Positions 44,712 to 56,289 of a stretch of DNA of 64,000 nt are shown here, in pieces (the stretch's first letter is position 1; every line of letters begins with the position of its first letter). The translations under genes and the position numbers were made by a program. Under the pieces are notes generated by a model that was not told the DNA's origin, did not search any database, and saw only the letters and a program-made list of their open reading frames with translations. Source of the stretch: Adiantum capillus-veneris (Eukaryota; Streptophyta; Polypodiopsida; Polypodiales; Pteridaceae); assembly GCA_014529385.2 (NCBI GenBank), contig CM043950.1:153876445-153940444 (forward strand), given 5' to 3'.

Positions 44712-45593
44712 TGTCATAAAAACTAATATCTAATACTCCCAAATGATTTTCTCATGTTAAACTGATCATTTAACATGGGGAAGTACCAGGGGGGTAAAAG
44801 CTAAAATATTGGTAAGGCTACCAGATCAGTCTCTGTCAGGGATCCAAAGGAGGGAAAATAGGGATCCAAAGGGGGACAGCTTGCAAAAGATCAATGTGCT
44901 TCAATGGGGCTTAACAGACCTAAGATTCATCTCCATTAATACTTCCATAGGCTAAGGTTCAAAAAATTAAATCTTTTATCCAATGGCCAAAGCAAGGGGA
45001 AATTGGATGGTCATGGGAAGACTAAAAAGTCTTCCCACATCCCTAGGAAGGAGGGGGCGAGCCCATATTGTAGGGGATGAGAGAGAAACACACACACACA
45101 CTCCAAGGCTCCCCCTTTACACAAAGGGAATACTGGACACATATCAAGCTCCTAGGCTAGTTGGCCCCAACCTCCCCTCAAATCCTATTGGATCGCCATA
45201 GAGGTGGACCAGTGAGAATTAGGCTAGAGTAAATTTAATCTAATTAATTTAAAAATGCTTGATAAAAGAACAATAGAAATTATGCTCCCTAGAAGACTAT
45301 TGGACAATCTACCAAGGGGTCCAATGAGCATCCAGCAACCCAATGGCTTACCTAATTCTTATTGGCCAGAAGACAAAAAGGTCCAATGAGAGTTTAGATG
45401 AATTATTTAAATACCTAAAGCTCTCACAAAAGGGGAAAGGGGGAAACTTGTCAAAAGGCTATCAACTATGCTTCTAATGTGTGATTGGATAGGCTTTACA
45501 GGATCCAATGGGAGGCCAGCATGAGCAGTTAGCAAGAGGGGTCGACCAAGATGAGAGAAGCGGCTGCATTTTACTCTAACACAATGCTACACA

Positions 45594-45656
<63 letters not shown>

Positions 45657-45822
45657 CTCATGTGTGCAAGAAGAACTTCATCTCCTTATTCAAGCATTGA
45701 GAAGTAGATGCCTACACCAACTCTTGGCTATGGAATGCAAATCCAATCAAGGTCCAAGCTTCAATGGCATGCTCATCTCCTCTACCATGCACATTACTAA
45801 GCTAAGCTATGTTATTAGAGTG
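44712..45822 (+). repeat. 3' LTR of element B (truncated)
   Basis: TGTCATAAAAACTAATATC start, collinear with LTR0 and with LTR A in inverse. It carries a long (CA)n tract at 45597-45655 at the place where LTR A has GA. The similarity to LTR0 ends at the 'gctaagctatgttattagagtg' stretch, and the distal portion with the antisense ORF is missing. Confidence 0.85.
45597..45655. repeat. (CA)n microsatellite in LTR B
   Basis: About 29 CA units. Confidence 0.97.
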
Positions 45823-45829
45823 ATTAAGT

Positions 45830-46049
45830 GTGGGCTTTTATCACATTTATTGAAGGAAGGGACTTGCCTAACACTGTGTGCGAATCACAGATGGCTCCAA
45901 GCACGCAACTAGCCTCAACTAGTAAGTTCAAAGATGGCAATGGTGTGTCACTCACCGCTCTACCCTTGCTGTCGTGGAGGATTCCTCACCGCAAAGAAGA
46001 GGGAGCCACCGCTACGTCGCGCTCAACCACCTCACCGTGCCACCACAAT

Positions 46050-46110
<61 letters not shown>

Positions 46111-47786
46111 CACACACACACACACTAGTACACTAAGGAGACGGAGAAGGAGATGGAGCAAGAGCACTCTTCTTGCATTGCACAAATGAGAGAATGATGT
46201 ATTTTAGGTTTGAATTGACTTTTATATGGGCTTGCCCGTTCACATTTGAGCGCCCACACTTAGCTAATCTTACCCAAACATTATAGGTTCCAGTTTTAGA
46301 GTGCACCTCTCATTGGTGATCACTCTTAACCATTCCTACCTGACTGACAAGCCCGGCCAATAACATAATACACTACTAGCGAGTCCGACAAGCCCGGCCC
46401 ATGGCTACATAAAAGGTGGTTGCTTGGTGGTAACTTGCCCCCCTTCCTGATGTAGATTCCGTCCTCAGAAGCTAGTGAGAGAAATCCCGTTTTGTCCATG
46501 TTGTAGAGCATCTGGATTTGAATCTGCAAGGCAAAGTCACTATTTTATGCAAGCGGAATTATATGGCAATAAATCATGAGAGGAATGTAAAGTACATGTG
46601 GAAATGAGTAAATGCAAGATTTATGAAATGCTAGACTGCCATTAAGGACAAATAAATTGCATTTTGATGAAATTAATTAATCAAGAGTTTTAGGCTTATG
46701 GGTGAGTTTTTCAAATAGTTAGGTATGAGTAAGGTTAAAACAACTACTCTAGTACTAGTTAAGCTAAGAAGATTATCTAAATGCAAGATTCCCTAATTGT
46801 GCTTTTTAGCTTTGATTAGTCAACTAGCTCTCACAACTCCAAACAAAAGCTTAACTGTAAGCTCGATGGAAGTCTTTTAAATGTCTTTTTTTTTTCTTTT
46901 TTCTTTTACTTTGGTTCACAATTGTTTGACATGTGTGCTTATTTTGTATCTCCGGGGCTTTTTTCTTCTCAAGGAAAAGCGCCTACACTGGGAACCTCTA
47001 GGGCTCTAGTATCATAGACAATACATGTGAGTGAAGTACCAAATCAAGCCAGGATTTCTCTTCTAGCGTAAGATTTTTCCTTTGTGGCACTTACGTTTTT
47101 TGCTTCCATTTCCTTGTATTCTCACTAGTGTCTTTTGTTGTTTAAGTGAGCAAGCTTCTCTATGACTAAAACATTCCTAAGGTCTCAAACACTGACATAA
47201 TTTTATCAACTAGGACTAGTGGTCAAGTAAATGAGTTAACCTAAAGTCACGGTCTCCTAATCTCAAGTCTCGTCTATAAGATTAAACTCTAGTTCAATCA
47301 ACTTAAGCAAAGACAAATTTATACATCTATAATGGCAGATAATAAACATAACTATTGCACTCAAACAAACCATGAAAAACCACAATTAGCAATTATACAT
47401 ATCCACCACCATGAATCATGGAAAGTAGTACACCTAGAGGTATGGAGTTTCTCATTTCGTCGAAGTAGATGTCCTCAGCCATGTGGATGGAAATCCATAT
47501 AAGTCCTACATAACAATATCAAACAACAAGGCACTATACCTCTAGGAGGCATGTCAGTGTAAAAGAATTAAAACTCCCAGAAAACAAACTCAAAACACAA
47601 TCCAGACCCCTAACCTACCTATCTGTCATCCCTTTTAGAATCAAGGAAAGAGGATATTATATAAACCCGGTGGCATCTCTAAGGCTAGGCATCTATCCTC
47701 ATCATCTAGATAAATGAAACCATTTTTTGTGAGACCATGGTCTTCCTTGGTCTCTATTATTTCTTCTTCATCATCCTCTTGTGCAA
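45830..47786 (-). repeat. E-left: copy of the H-element leader segment
   Basis: Collinear with 54345-55996 plus 60504-60760 when copia C2 is ignored: 'gggacttg' and 'atggctccaagcac' at one end, the 'gtgtcactcaccgc' block, (CT)n at 46051-46107 (54588-54676 in the other copy), 'ccccccttcctgatgtagattccgtcct', and the acidic ORF end (47641-47786; TKNGFIYLDDEDRCLAL against TDDDFVFVDDKDRGLAL). It abuts the 3' LTR of H at 47791. The simplest reading is a fragment of an older H-family copy into which H inserted. Confidence 0.65.
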
Positions 47787-47790
47787 GTGT

Positions 47791-48798
47791 TGTCAAGAAG
47801 TGCGCAGTGTGGCTAAGAAAGCGTCGGGCCTCTGATTGTGAGGATTCGTAGCGAATTGAAGCAAGGCGTAGATGATTTGAAGCCAAAAACACACTAAAAA
47901 AGAACAAAACTCTAGCCATGAAAGATCCACTTTGAAAATGAACCAAGATCAACTCAAAACTCTTGTGTGTGTGAAGATTAGGTGTAGATGTAGATACAGT
48001 GCTCCTTCGACCTGTTAAAAGCCCTAAATTTATGCTTTGATTCTTTGTCGTGATCATTCATGGAAGCTTCAGTACTTTATTGGAGAAGCGCAAGTAGTTA
48101 TTTGAGGAGGGAAAACCCTAATTGGAGGCCTTACAGCCTCAACCATGAGTGGAAGCAGCCCGGGACTACACTAGCACCCTGTAAAGGAATGGTTGTATCT
48201 CCTTGCTCATATGCCCAAATGAGCTCATTCTTGGCTCTAAAACTTCCCACAAAACTTGAGAAACGAGGGCAGCATCATTGATGTGGAATTTTGAGCTATT
48301 TTGAACTATTTTTAGGCTATTTTTGATCATTTTTAGCCCAAAGATGCCCCTTTTTGTCCGTAAAAAGCCCAAACGAGCTAGGAAAAATCCCTAAATTTGT
48401 GGAAACATTACATTGGGCTCAAATTTCATGTTGAACTTCAATTTTCCACTTGGTAAGCACTTTGGATACGTCTTTTATGCCCACGCACAAAACCTGCTAT
48501 TTTTGGTCAAGATTGCCCGCATTGAACTTTCTAGGCAAAAGGAGCGTGTCACTTCAATACACTTGACATTTGTACATTCCTCAAGAAAATTAGACATGCT
48601 TTATTGTGTTAAAACATGCAATGGTGCCACATCCTTGGTCTCGCTTGCCTAGCAAGATATGTACACACCTACAACCATGGCATCCGTTTTTGTATATATC
48701 ACACTATGTACATCATAGCATTTGGTCCCACATAACAAAAGCATTGAGAGTGAGGTAGATATTGAAGTTTCACATTATGAACATGCCACGGCATGACA
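47791..48798 (-). repeat. 3' LTR of element H
   Basis: Minus strand 5'-TGTCATGCCGTGGC...CTTGACA-3', about 1008 bp, with TGTCA/TGACA termini. Preceded on the element strand by the purine tract at 48801-48810. Confidence 0.75.
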
Positions 48799-48849
48799 TC
48801 CATCCCCTCTAAACCTGCACATCCTCCGGCATGTGCCACAGATATCTTT

Positions 48850-50202
48850 TGTAGGTTTAGTCTTTATTTAAGTCAACATACATATCAATTTCGTCACCAC
48901 TTGCAATGAAATTTAATGCATCATCCTCTCATTCTTCATCCACATCCATAACATTTTTATTAGAGCCTTCATTCTGACTTTCCTGTGAATCAAAGGGATC
49001 TGTATCACCTCTTCTTTTGAATAACTTGATTCTTTCCCTACAATGGGAATCTTCATTTTTGTCCCATCTAATTCATGCAAGGTATAAGTTGAACCACATA
49101 CGGACCAAACCTTCTCTTTGAAAGATTTCTTATTGTTGAATGTTGGTTTTCAAGACTATTGTCATACACCAACACCCAATCACCTTCCTCAATAGCTTTA
49201 GGTCTAAGCCTATGCCTCTTATCAAATCTATCCTTATTCTTTAACCTTGCAACTTTCAATCGTGCTATTGCAATCTCAATATCTTGGGGCCTTCTTTATA
49301 AATGTTGTATGCGCAAAGCAAGAAGGTCTTCCCTACTCATTCTATCTTCCCAAGGTAATACATTCCATGTGGCAATTACATCCTCAATTGGCATTATAGG
49401 TTTCTGACCATACATCAACTCAAAAGGCATATGATCAGTAACTGACCTATGAGTTAAACAATCAGCCCATAAAGCATAAGGCAATAACCTAGGCCACTCT
49501 CCCATTTTACCTTTGCAGGCCTTAGCCAAAGCTTTAATGATAGGAGGATTCCCACGCTCTGATTTACCATTTCCCTCAAGATTATATGCAGTAGTGAGAG
49601 CCCAAACTAGAGAAAAACTCCCTTGCTTTGTCAGCATCCAACTCACCCCTGTCCGTTGTTATTTTCCCAACACAGTCATAACGGCTAATTACATCATCCA
49701 AGAGGAACTTACATATCCCTTCGGTGCTTTTTGTTCTTAGAGCATGACCTTCAACTTGGTTGGTTAAATCTTCCCGTGCAAGCAATATGTATCTCATTTG
49801 CCATAAGCCCAATGGCATTGTAACAAGATCTACTACCCACTTATAGTGCATGGACAATGGGTAAGTAGGGTGCAGCCCATCACGATGACGTACATTTGAA
49901 TACATTTGACAGGATTCACAAGACTCCACAAAGTGAGATACATCTTTATACATACCTTTCCACCAATACCTCTCTTTCATTTTAGTAAAGGTGGCCCATA
50001 CACCTCTATGTCTAGCATAAATACTCTCATGAAATTTTTTCATAAGCTCATTTTGAGCGTCCTTATCATTCACAACTCTCATCGGCATTCCATTTCTTTG
50101 TTTTGGACGCTTCCATAAGTACCCATCTTTCAAAAAGTATCCATAGGTCTTTCTCCGTATTCTTTTGAACTCTTGATTAGTCCACCCTTCTTGCCTTGTC
50201 AA
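48850..50202 (-). pseudogene. Element H integrase
   Basis: Zinc-binding part HESIYARHRGVW...CESCQMYS near 49905-50060; core with VDLVTMPLG (first D), ITTDRGELDADKAREFF (second D) near 49620-49670; then, after a frameshift, NLEGNGKSERGNPPI (third acidic, GNGKSERG) and LPYALWADCLTHRSV. The SH3-like end RFDKRHRLRPKAIEEGDWVLVY is at 49160-49230. An acidic tail follows to about 48890, then the polypurine tract. Two or more frameshifts. The ADKAREFF and GNGKSERG forms are distinctive of this lineage. Confidence 0.85.
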
Positions 50203-50229
50203 AGTGCTAAAATAGCGTCCAATGAGTAA

Positions 50230-51110
50230 TCAGTCACCTTGATATAGGTCCTCGGTAAATGACTCAAGTGCATTTGACAGGCAAACACGATCACCCTTCG
50301 CATGAGAGATACTATAGAACTGTGTGCCTACATCATCGCCCTCAACAACCATGTCTTCTTCATTTTCATACCTTGCTCTTGAAAGCATATCCGCAACTGG
50401 ATTATCTTTCCCTGCAATATGCTTAAATTCTAGATTCAAGGACTTTATGTAGGCAATCCATCTCAACATAGCAATGTCGGGAGTTGAGCAGCTTGTGATC
50501 ATTCCAAGAAGGGGTAGACAATCAGTCTCCACTATCAAATTTGCTCCTATCAAATACTGTTTGTCACATTTCAAAGTTGTGACTACTCCCCATAACTCTC
50601 CTTTTTACCTGTGGATAGTTGCGTTGATGAGCACTTAGGACTTTTGCTCCAAACCTCACCACATATTGCTTGCCATCATCATTATCTTGCCTAATCGTCC
50701 ATCCAATTCCTGTGGGGCTAGTATCCACGGTCACAATTACATATCTTCCACATTCGCAGTTTGTTTTCCTCAAAGTTGGAGACATAAGCAGAAACTTCTT
50801 TAATTTTTGCCACATATTGCTTGCCATCATCATTATCTTGCCTAATCGCCCATCCAATTGGGGTCCAATTCATGTGGGGCTAGTATCCACTGTCACAATT
50901 ACATATCTTCCACATTCATAGTTTGCTTTCCTCAAAGTTGGAGACATAAGCAAAAACTCCTTTAATTTTCTCATGGCATGGGTATGCATTTCTTCCCATT
51001 GAAACTTTTGGTTCTTTCTCAAAAGTTGATACAAAGGCTCTGCTACATGTGCATAATGCGGAATCCAGATAATATAAAACACGCATGCACCCAAAAACCT
51101 TCAAACCTTA
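50230..51110 (-). pseudogene. Element H RT connection / RNase H with tandem duplication
   Basis: Connection domain FLGACVFYIIWIPHYAHVAEPLYQ-like sequence near 51020-51100; RNase H start CGRYVIVTVDTSPTGIGW near 50690-50760; end NLEFKHIAGKDNPVADMLSR near 50390-50440. A segment of about 155 bp covering the start of RNase H occurs twice in tandem (about 50661-50815 and 50816-50970), breaking the frame. Confidence 0.8.
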
Positions 51111-51255
51111 GTGACATTTATACATTTCTCTTTCCTTCTCTGAAGTACATCAATCTTTGCAGGACAAGGCCTTCTACCATATGGCCCACATATATGTTCC
51201 CCAATAAGAACTTCATTTATACCAAACACTGACTTTTGGCCAGACAAGGTAAGGT

Positions 51256-52368
51256 TCACTTCTTTCGATCTTGACAAGATCTCATCACAATCATTGATAT
51301 GGTTTGCAACATGCTTGCGGCACCCCTCGAGTCCAGAGCCACACCTATATCGCTTACATCACATCCTTTGATTGGCACATCATCAAGGAAAGGCATTGTA
51401 GTTTCCAGTATGAAGTCACATAGGACTTTGTTCATACCATTCATCATATGTGCAACTGAATTAGTTGCCCCCTGAGGTAAGGTGCACATCCTTACTAAAC
51501 CCAAGGGTGTCCTCATGGTAGTCACGTACCTGCTTTCCATTTCTAGTTGGAAATGATTATACCCTGAGTACAAATCTCCCATAGAATATATTGCCCTTCC
51601 TGCAAATGCCTCTGCAAACTCATTGACAACTGGCCCTATACCCACATTTTTTATTGTCACCTTATTTACAGGTTGCATATCCTGAATAAAGCGTGAAGAA
51701 TCATTTTTCTTCGGAATTGTGAACCACTTGTTTGAATATGGAGCACAAGAAGGCTCCAAAATACCCATCTTGATCTTTTCATTAAGCATCTCAATGAGTT
51801 TTGGCAAATGAGCCTTTGGAACAGGAATAGGCCTCAAGTTCCAAGGTACATGAGGGATAGTGAACATCACCATAGGAGCAACAATGGATGGATCAACACA
51901 CCCTATCTCATAAGGCTCAAATGCAAAAGCTTTTCCGTGTTTGGCAAGCATCTTTTCACAGCATATCTTTTTAGCTTTTGTCAAACTATCCTCGCTACCA
52001 ACCTTTAACTCCTTCAAAGAATCCTGTGTGAACTTGTGTCTAATCTTGCTTGGGTCACAAAGGCTAGGTTGCAAAGCAGCTTGTTCCATCTTATTTGTGC
52101 AATATTTTGGTAGAGGTAATGCCATTGGTTTCAATTTCTTTGCCACGGACTTATACTTAGTCTCCACTCGTACATCAACACCTTGAGCATTTTTGAAATC
52201 CTCAACGACCTTGTACATTTCTATTGAGCATACTTTCACAACCTCACTTCCCATATGAAAATTGCAATCCACTAAAGACTCCAAATCTTGCATAGTATCC
52301 ACAAATGAACACTCATCAAACACACCTGCAATGCATTCATCATCTTCTAGCAAACCATTGATCTTCAA
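51256..52368 (-). pseudogene. Element H reverse transcriptase (fungal-like gypsy lineage)
   Basis: An open 370-codon frame. An N-terminal spacer of about 160 residues comes first, then VPWNLRPIPVPKAHLPKLIE, WFTIPKKNDSSRFIQDMQPV, AIYSMGDLYSGYNHFQLE, TTMRTPLGLVRMCTLPQGAT and the catalytic region MPFLDDVPIKGC (51370-51410), where FLDD replaces YxDD. LDLYxGYD/LDD-V-P-x-K-G layouts like this are what I know from basidiomycete gypsy elements, unlike plant chromoviruses or Athila/Tat. The frame loses coherence after IKGCDVSDIG. Confidence 0.85.
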
Positions 52369-52538
52369 ACCTCTTTGTACACTATTTACATGTTGTCATT
52401 CACCCCGCTTTAAGTCCTCATACTCTGTAAAATCAATAGATCCACAGTCTGATAATCCTACAAAACCTGTAGAAAATTTTTCTTTTGCATATACATCATG
52501 CAAGAACTTTTCTCTTCTTGTAGCACTGCAATCCCGCT

Positions 52539-53489
52539 CTACAATGGTACATGGACAAAACCCCTCATATCCCTGTAATCCTTGAATTCTTTGTTTGTCT
52601 TTGGCAAGGGTTGCTCTCTAAGACTTTCACGGTTCCTTTCATGGTCCACACAAACAATAAGGAACTGTACTGCACACTTCCCATCCCTGCTCCTGATCCT
52701 TGCATAAGCCGACCCATCATCCATCACCTTGGTTTCCATGCGAGTAGCAGTGACGTATGGCTGCCCAAGGATAAGAGGGTCTGCAGACATCTCCTGCACA
52801 AAGAAATTATGGTCATCTTTCACATCCCCTATAGTCACCTTTACATTTGGACAAGCTCCATACAGCTCCCCTAATGAGTTGTTTTTTGCACGAATCATCC
52901 ATCCATGATTTATATCAATTGGCCATTTTCCTTTTTGATAAAGACTCTTTGACATGAGGTTAATTTCTGACCCATGATCTATCAACACAATGTATGGCTC
53001 TTCTAAGTCTCCCACTTTTACCACGGTCTCAGTAGTTGCTCTTGCCCAATGACTCTTCAAGTAGTAGCTCTTGTGAGTGGTCTCAACTTCATCTTCATCA
53101 TCCAAAAAGTGAACGTGTTTTACTCCTCCTCTAGACTTGTAGCATCCAGTAACAGTTTCTTCGCCTTGCTCACCATAGACGTGTACACCCTGTGCATTTA
53201 AACTCTCTTCTTCACCTTGTACATGGATAGATTCAATAAGAGACTGCCACTTTCTCTTTATGATATCAATTATTTCTTCGTGGAATTTCCGCTTTGCTAT
53301 ACCAAGGACCTCACCCAAGGTAAATTCCACCTTACTATTTAGAATCCTCTCTTCCAAAACCTTTTTGAGATCCGTTGCTACCTCTATATCGGATTGGAGT
53401 TTATAGGCCGAACCCTTTGCTTTAGGTTTTGTTGCATCCTTCTTCTTTTCTTTAAAGGCTTCTTGCATAGGCACTTCGGGGACAGACAT
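52539..53489 (-). pseudogene. Element H protease region
   Basis: A 316-codon frame with a charged N-terminal half (KVEFTLGEVLGIAKRKFHEE) and a retropepsin core IVLIDHGSEINLMSKSLYQ near 52960-53020 (D-H-G in place of D-S/T-G), then GWMIRAKNNSLGELYGACP, NFFVQEMSADPLILGQPYV and MDDGSAYARIRSRDG. It is in frame with gag but separated from it by two in-frame stops (TAA 53706-53708 and TAG near 53490), between which the reading stays protein-like (NDPVDSLSVHAYIAKG). Confidence 0.82.
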
Positions 53490-54440
53490 CTATTGCGGGG
53501 AAGGTGATCTAGGAGACACTGTGTCATTTCTACCTCCACTCCTCGTGGCCTGCTTTGAAGGCCCTTCATCCCCATTCTCGCACCTACGTTTCTCTTCAAC
53601 AATGGCCTCATTTGCTTGACCTTTGGCAATGTATGCATGCACTGACAAAGAGTCCACAGGGTCATTCCAACCTGTTTCAAGCTGAATGCAATCTCCAGCT
53701 TCATGTTAAACCTCTGTAGTTATTTTACCCTTCATAGCGAACTCTATAGCGCATGGCCATAGCTCTCCAATACCATTAGATTCCTCTTCTCCAACTTTGG
53801 CTAATCCTTTTTTCTTAATAGGATCCACCTTCAACCCATAGGCCTCAACCATTGAGATGGCATGGCTAGTAGCCATGTCCTCAACTAGCTTCTTCATCCC
53901 GCCTTTTCCAAAGTTCGTCCCCAAGAGCTTACTTGTTTCACTATAGTGAATTTTTCCATCTTTAAAGAAAACAAGCTCCTTTGTCAAAGCGTCTTTATAA
54001 CTTTCACAATTCCTCCTTCCATGGTGAGTACTATCACACCATATGCATCTATTTACAAAGCCTTCTCTATTTTGAGGTCTTTGCCCTGTAGATTGTCCTG
54101 ATGGTTGCCCCTTTTCTTCTAGCCTTGTAAGCTTTAACTTGAACTCTTGCATTTCCTTGACAATATCATCTTGAGTGGACTTGTCACTATTTGGGACCAC
54201 AATAACAGGCTTTATGGGACTCTCAGGAACACTTGGGACTTGAATAGGGTTGATTATCATCTTGTCTTTTCGTCGTTGTCACTTAGTTAGCAGTGAAATG
54301 GCATCTTCAACTTCATTCCAATTAGTCTTTAAGCCTTGTTCCGCATCCTTATCCTCAAGTAGTATGTGCACGTCTATCGCACGTGTCAATGCAAGGGACT
54401 TGTTGATACACTGCCACAAATGGCTCCAAGCACACAACTA
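53490..54440 (-). pseudogene. Element H gag
   Basis: Reading from about 54440 down: ALTRAIDVHILLEDKDAEQG, a stop near 54275, then the 184-codon frame 53706-54260 with a CCHC-like knuckle CIWCDSTHHGRRNCESYKD near 54000-54050 and GTNFGKGGMKKLVED, and after a stop the joining segment to the protease. The knuckle C-x2-C-x4-H-x4-C fits. Three in-frame stops but few frameshifts, so decay is moderate. Confidence 0.78.
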
Positions 54441-54586
54441 GAATAATCTAGCAAGCTCAAGAGAGAAAGGGTGTGTCACTCACCGCCCTACACTCGTCTT
54501 CGTGGAGGATTCCTCGCCGCGAAGAAGAAAGAGCCGTCATTGCGCCGCGCTCAACCGCTTCACCGCCACTGTGCCGTCGTCGCAAT

Positions 54587-54587
<1 letters not shown>

Positions 54588-54676
<89 letters not shown>
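54588..54676. repeat. (CT)n microsatellite in H leader
   Basis: About 44 CT units, at the position matching (CT)n 46051-46107 of the other leader copy. Confidence 0.97.
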
Positions 54677-54678
<2 letters not shown>

Positions 54679-55436
54679 GCATACACAAGGAGATGAAGAA
54701 GAAGAAGATGGAGATGGACCAAGAGCACTCTTCAATTTCACAAATGAAAGAATGAATGATTTTTAGGTTTAGGTGACTTTTATATGAGCTCGCCCCATTC
54801 ACACTTGGGCGCCCATACTTAGCCAACTAACCCTTGAATGTTCCTGTTAGAGTGCGCCTCTCATCGGCGATCACTCTTACCCTTTTCCTATTGGACCGAC
54901 GAACCTGGCCCATGACTACTAGAAGTGGACGCCAGTGGTTAACATGCCCCCCTTCCTGATGTAGATTCCGTCCTTGGAATATAATAGTGCAGCATCGGGA
55001 TCCACGATAGAAGTACTTGTGTTAGAAGAAAAACAACATTGTGAAAGCTCAAAGGTAGCATGTACAAGTGTGCAATAAGTGAGATGCATATCTGATATTC
55101 TAAGAAATGCAAAAACAAATTCATGAATTGTAACATTGCCAACTAGAACAATCGTAGTACATGAATAAAATGCAATTGAGTTAGGGTCTATTAGGTCGAC
55201 TCTAAGAGAAGTACACAAGAGCGAGGTCTAAAGTAAGTACTAGATTGACCAATGTTAAATAAAAAATGTCGACTAAAGAGTAGTTAACCTTAGGAATGCT
55301 CGTTGGGGTCTAAGGACTAGTGGTCTTGTCACTTATACCACTTAAGTGTGATCAACATAAAATACAAGGAAGTTTGTGCTATTTGCTTTCTCTTTTCCTT
55401 TTCTTTGTTTTCTTTTTTGTTGTTGTCATAGTTGCT

Positions 55437-55550
55437 ACAAGTAGCTGGGGGACTTGAGGTCTCAAATACCAACAGCTGGGAGACTCGAGGTCTCAAATAC
55501 CAGCTTGAGCATAAACTAGACAAGAGACTCGAGGTCTCAAATACCAACTT
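55437..55550. repeat. Short tandem repeat around GAGACTCGAGGTCTC
   Basis: Three copies of '(g)ggagactcgaggtctcaaatacca' with spacers of about 30-50 bp; the core is a near-palindrome. Confidence 0.8.
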
Positions 55551-55996
55551 AACACATGACTTCCACAACACAAGTCACACTTAGGTGGAATAGGCTAGAG
55601 AGAATTATATCCTCATAGCCTAAAACATTACTAAAGTTACTACAATTCATAGACTATTTAGGAATTAAAGTCAGCAATTAAGTGGCTTAGTTTAGCGTAA
55701 GGTCCTAATACCTACTTAAAACCAACTAATAGGCCAAACTCAAAGAGAAGAACAAGGTACTAGAATTTTGAAAAAATTATAGCATCTAAATTGGCAATGT
55801 CACAACTTCATAAATTTTATGCATTTTAGAATTCAAATGACAAGATGCAAACATGTAAATGTGAAAGCATAGATAAAGAAAAGTAGTACACCTGATATAA
55901 TGAAGAACATCCGTTGTAACAGGTAAACATCCATTGTTGTTGTCTTTCAAAGGTATCTGTATGTCATCACAAACTGCACAATAGTCACCACCAAAC

Positions 55997-56223
55997 TGTT
56001 GGAATTAGGGTTGCAGAGAAACACACACAGCTTGGAGAAGACGAAGGAAGCTCAAGGCACACAATAGAGAGTGTATTACTTAGTGTGCAATGGAAAGATA
56101 GATAGCCCTAGAGTGATGGGTGTTTATACAATGCACGGGGGGAAAAACCTCCTAAAGAGGGAAAAAATGCCCCGGCGGTCCTAGTGTGTTCACACACATC
56201 ACTACCACATGTAAATGGTAACA
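55997..56223 (-). repeat. 3' LTR of C2
   Basis: 227 bp, TGTTGGAATTAGGG...GGTAACA. Confidence 0.93.
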
Positions 56224-56289
56224 TATCCCCCCTCGAGTGATGCGGTGAACGAGAGCTGGCACATGAGTAAAGGAAAGTTCCATGCCCTG

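Larger units (their letters stand above)
33848..45822 (+). mobile_element. Ty3/gypsy element B with nested copia C1
   Basis: 5' LTR 33848-34726, primer site at 34728, gag, zinc knuckle, protease, RT, RNase H, integrase (split by C1 at 38975-43483), a C-terminal tail, and a 3' LTR from 44712 truncated near 45822. Without C1 it spans about 7.5 kb. Stops and frameshifts in every domain make it non-functional. It inserted into the leader of the LTR0 element, a relative (self-nesting). Confidence 0.92.
54345..55996 (-). repeat. E-right: H leader, part 1
   Basis: Homologous to E-left (45830-47500). Non-coding apart from the gag edge. It contains (CT)n at 54588-54676 and a tandem repeat at 55437-55550. 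The other part of the leader continues at 60504 after C2. Confidence 0.7.
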
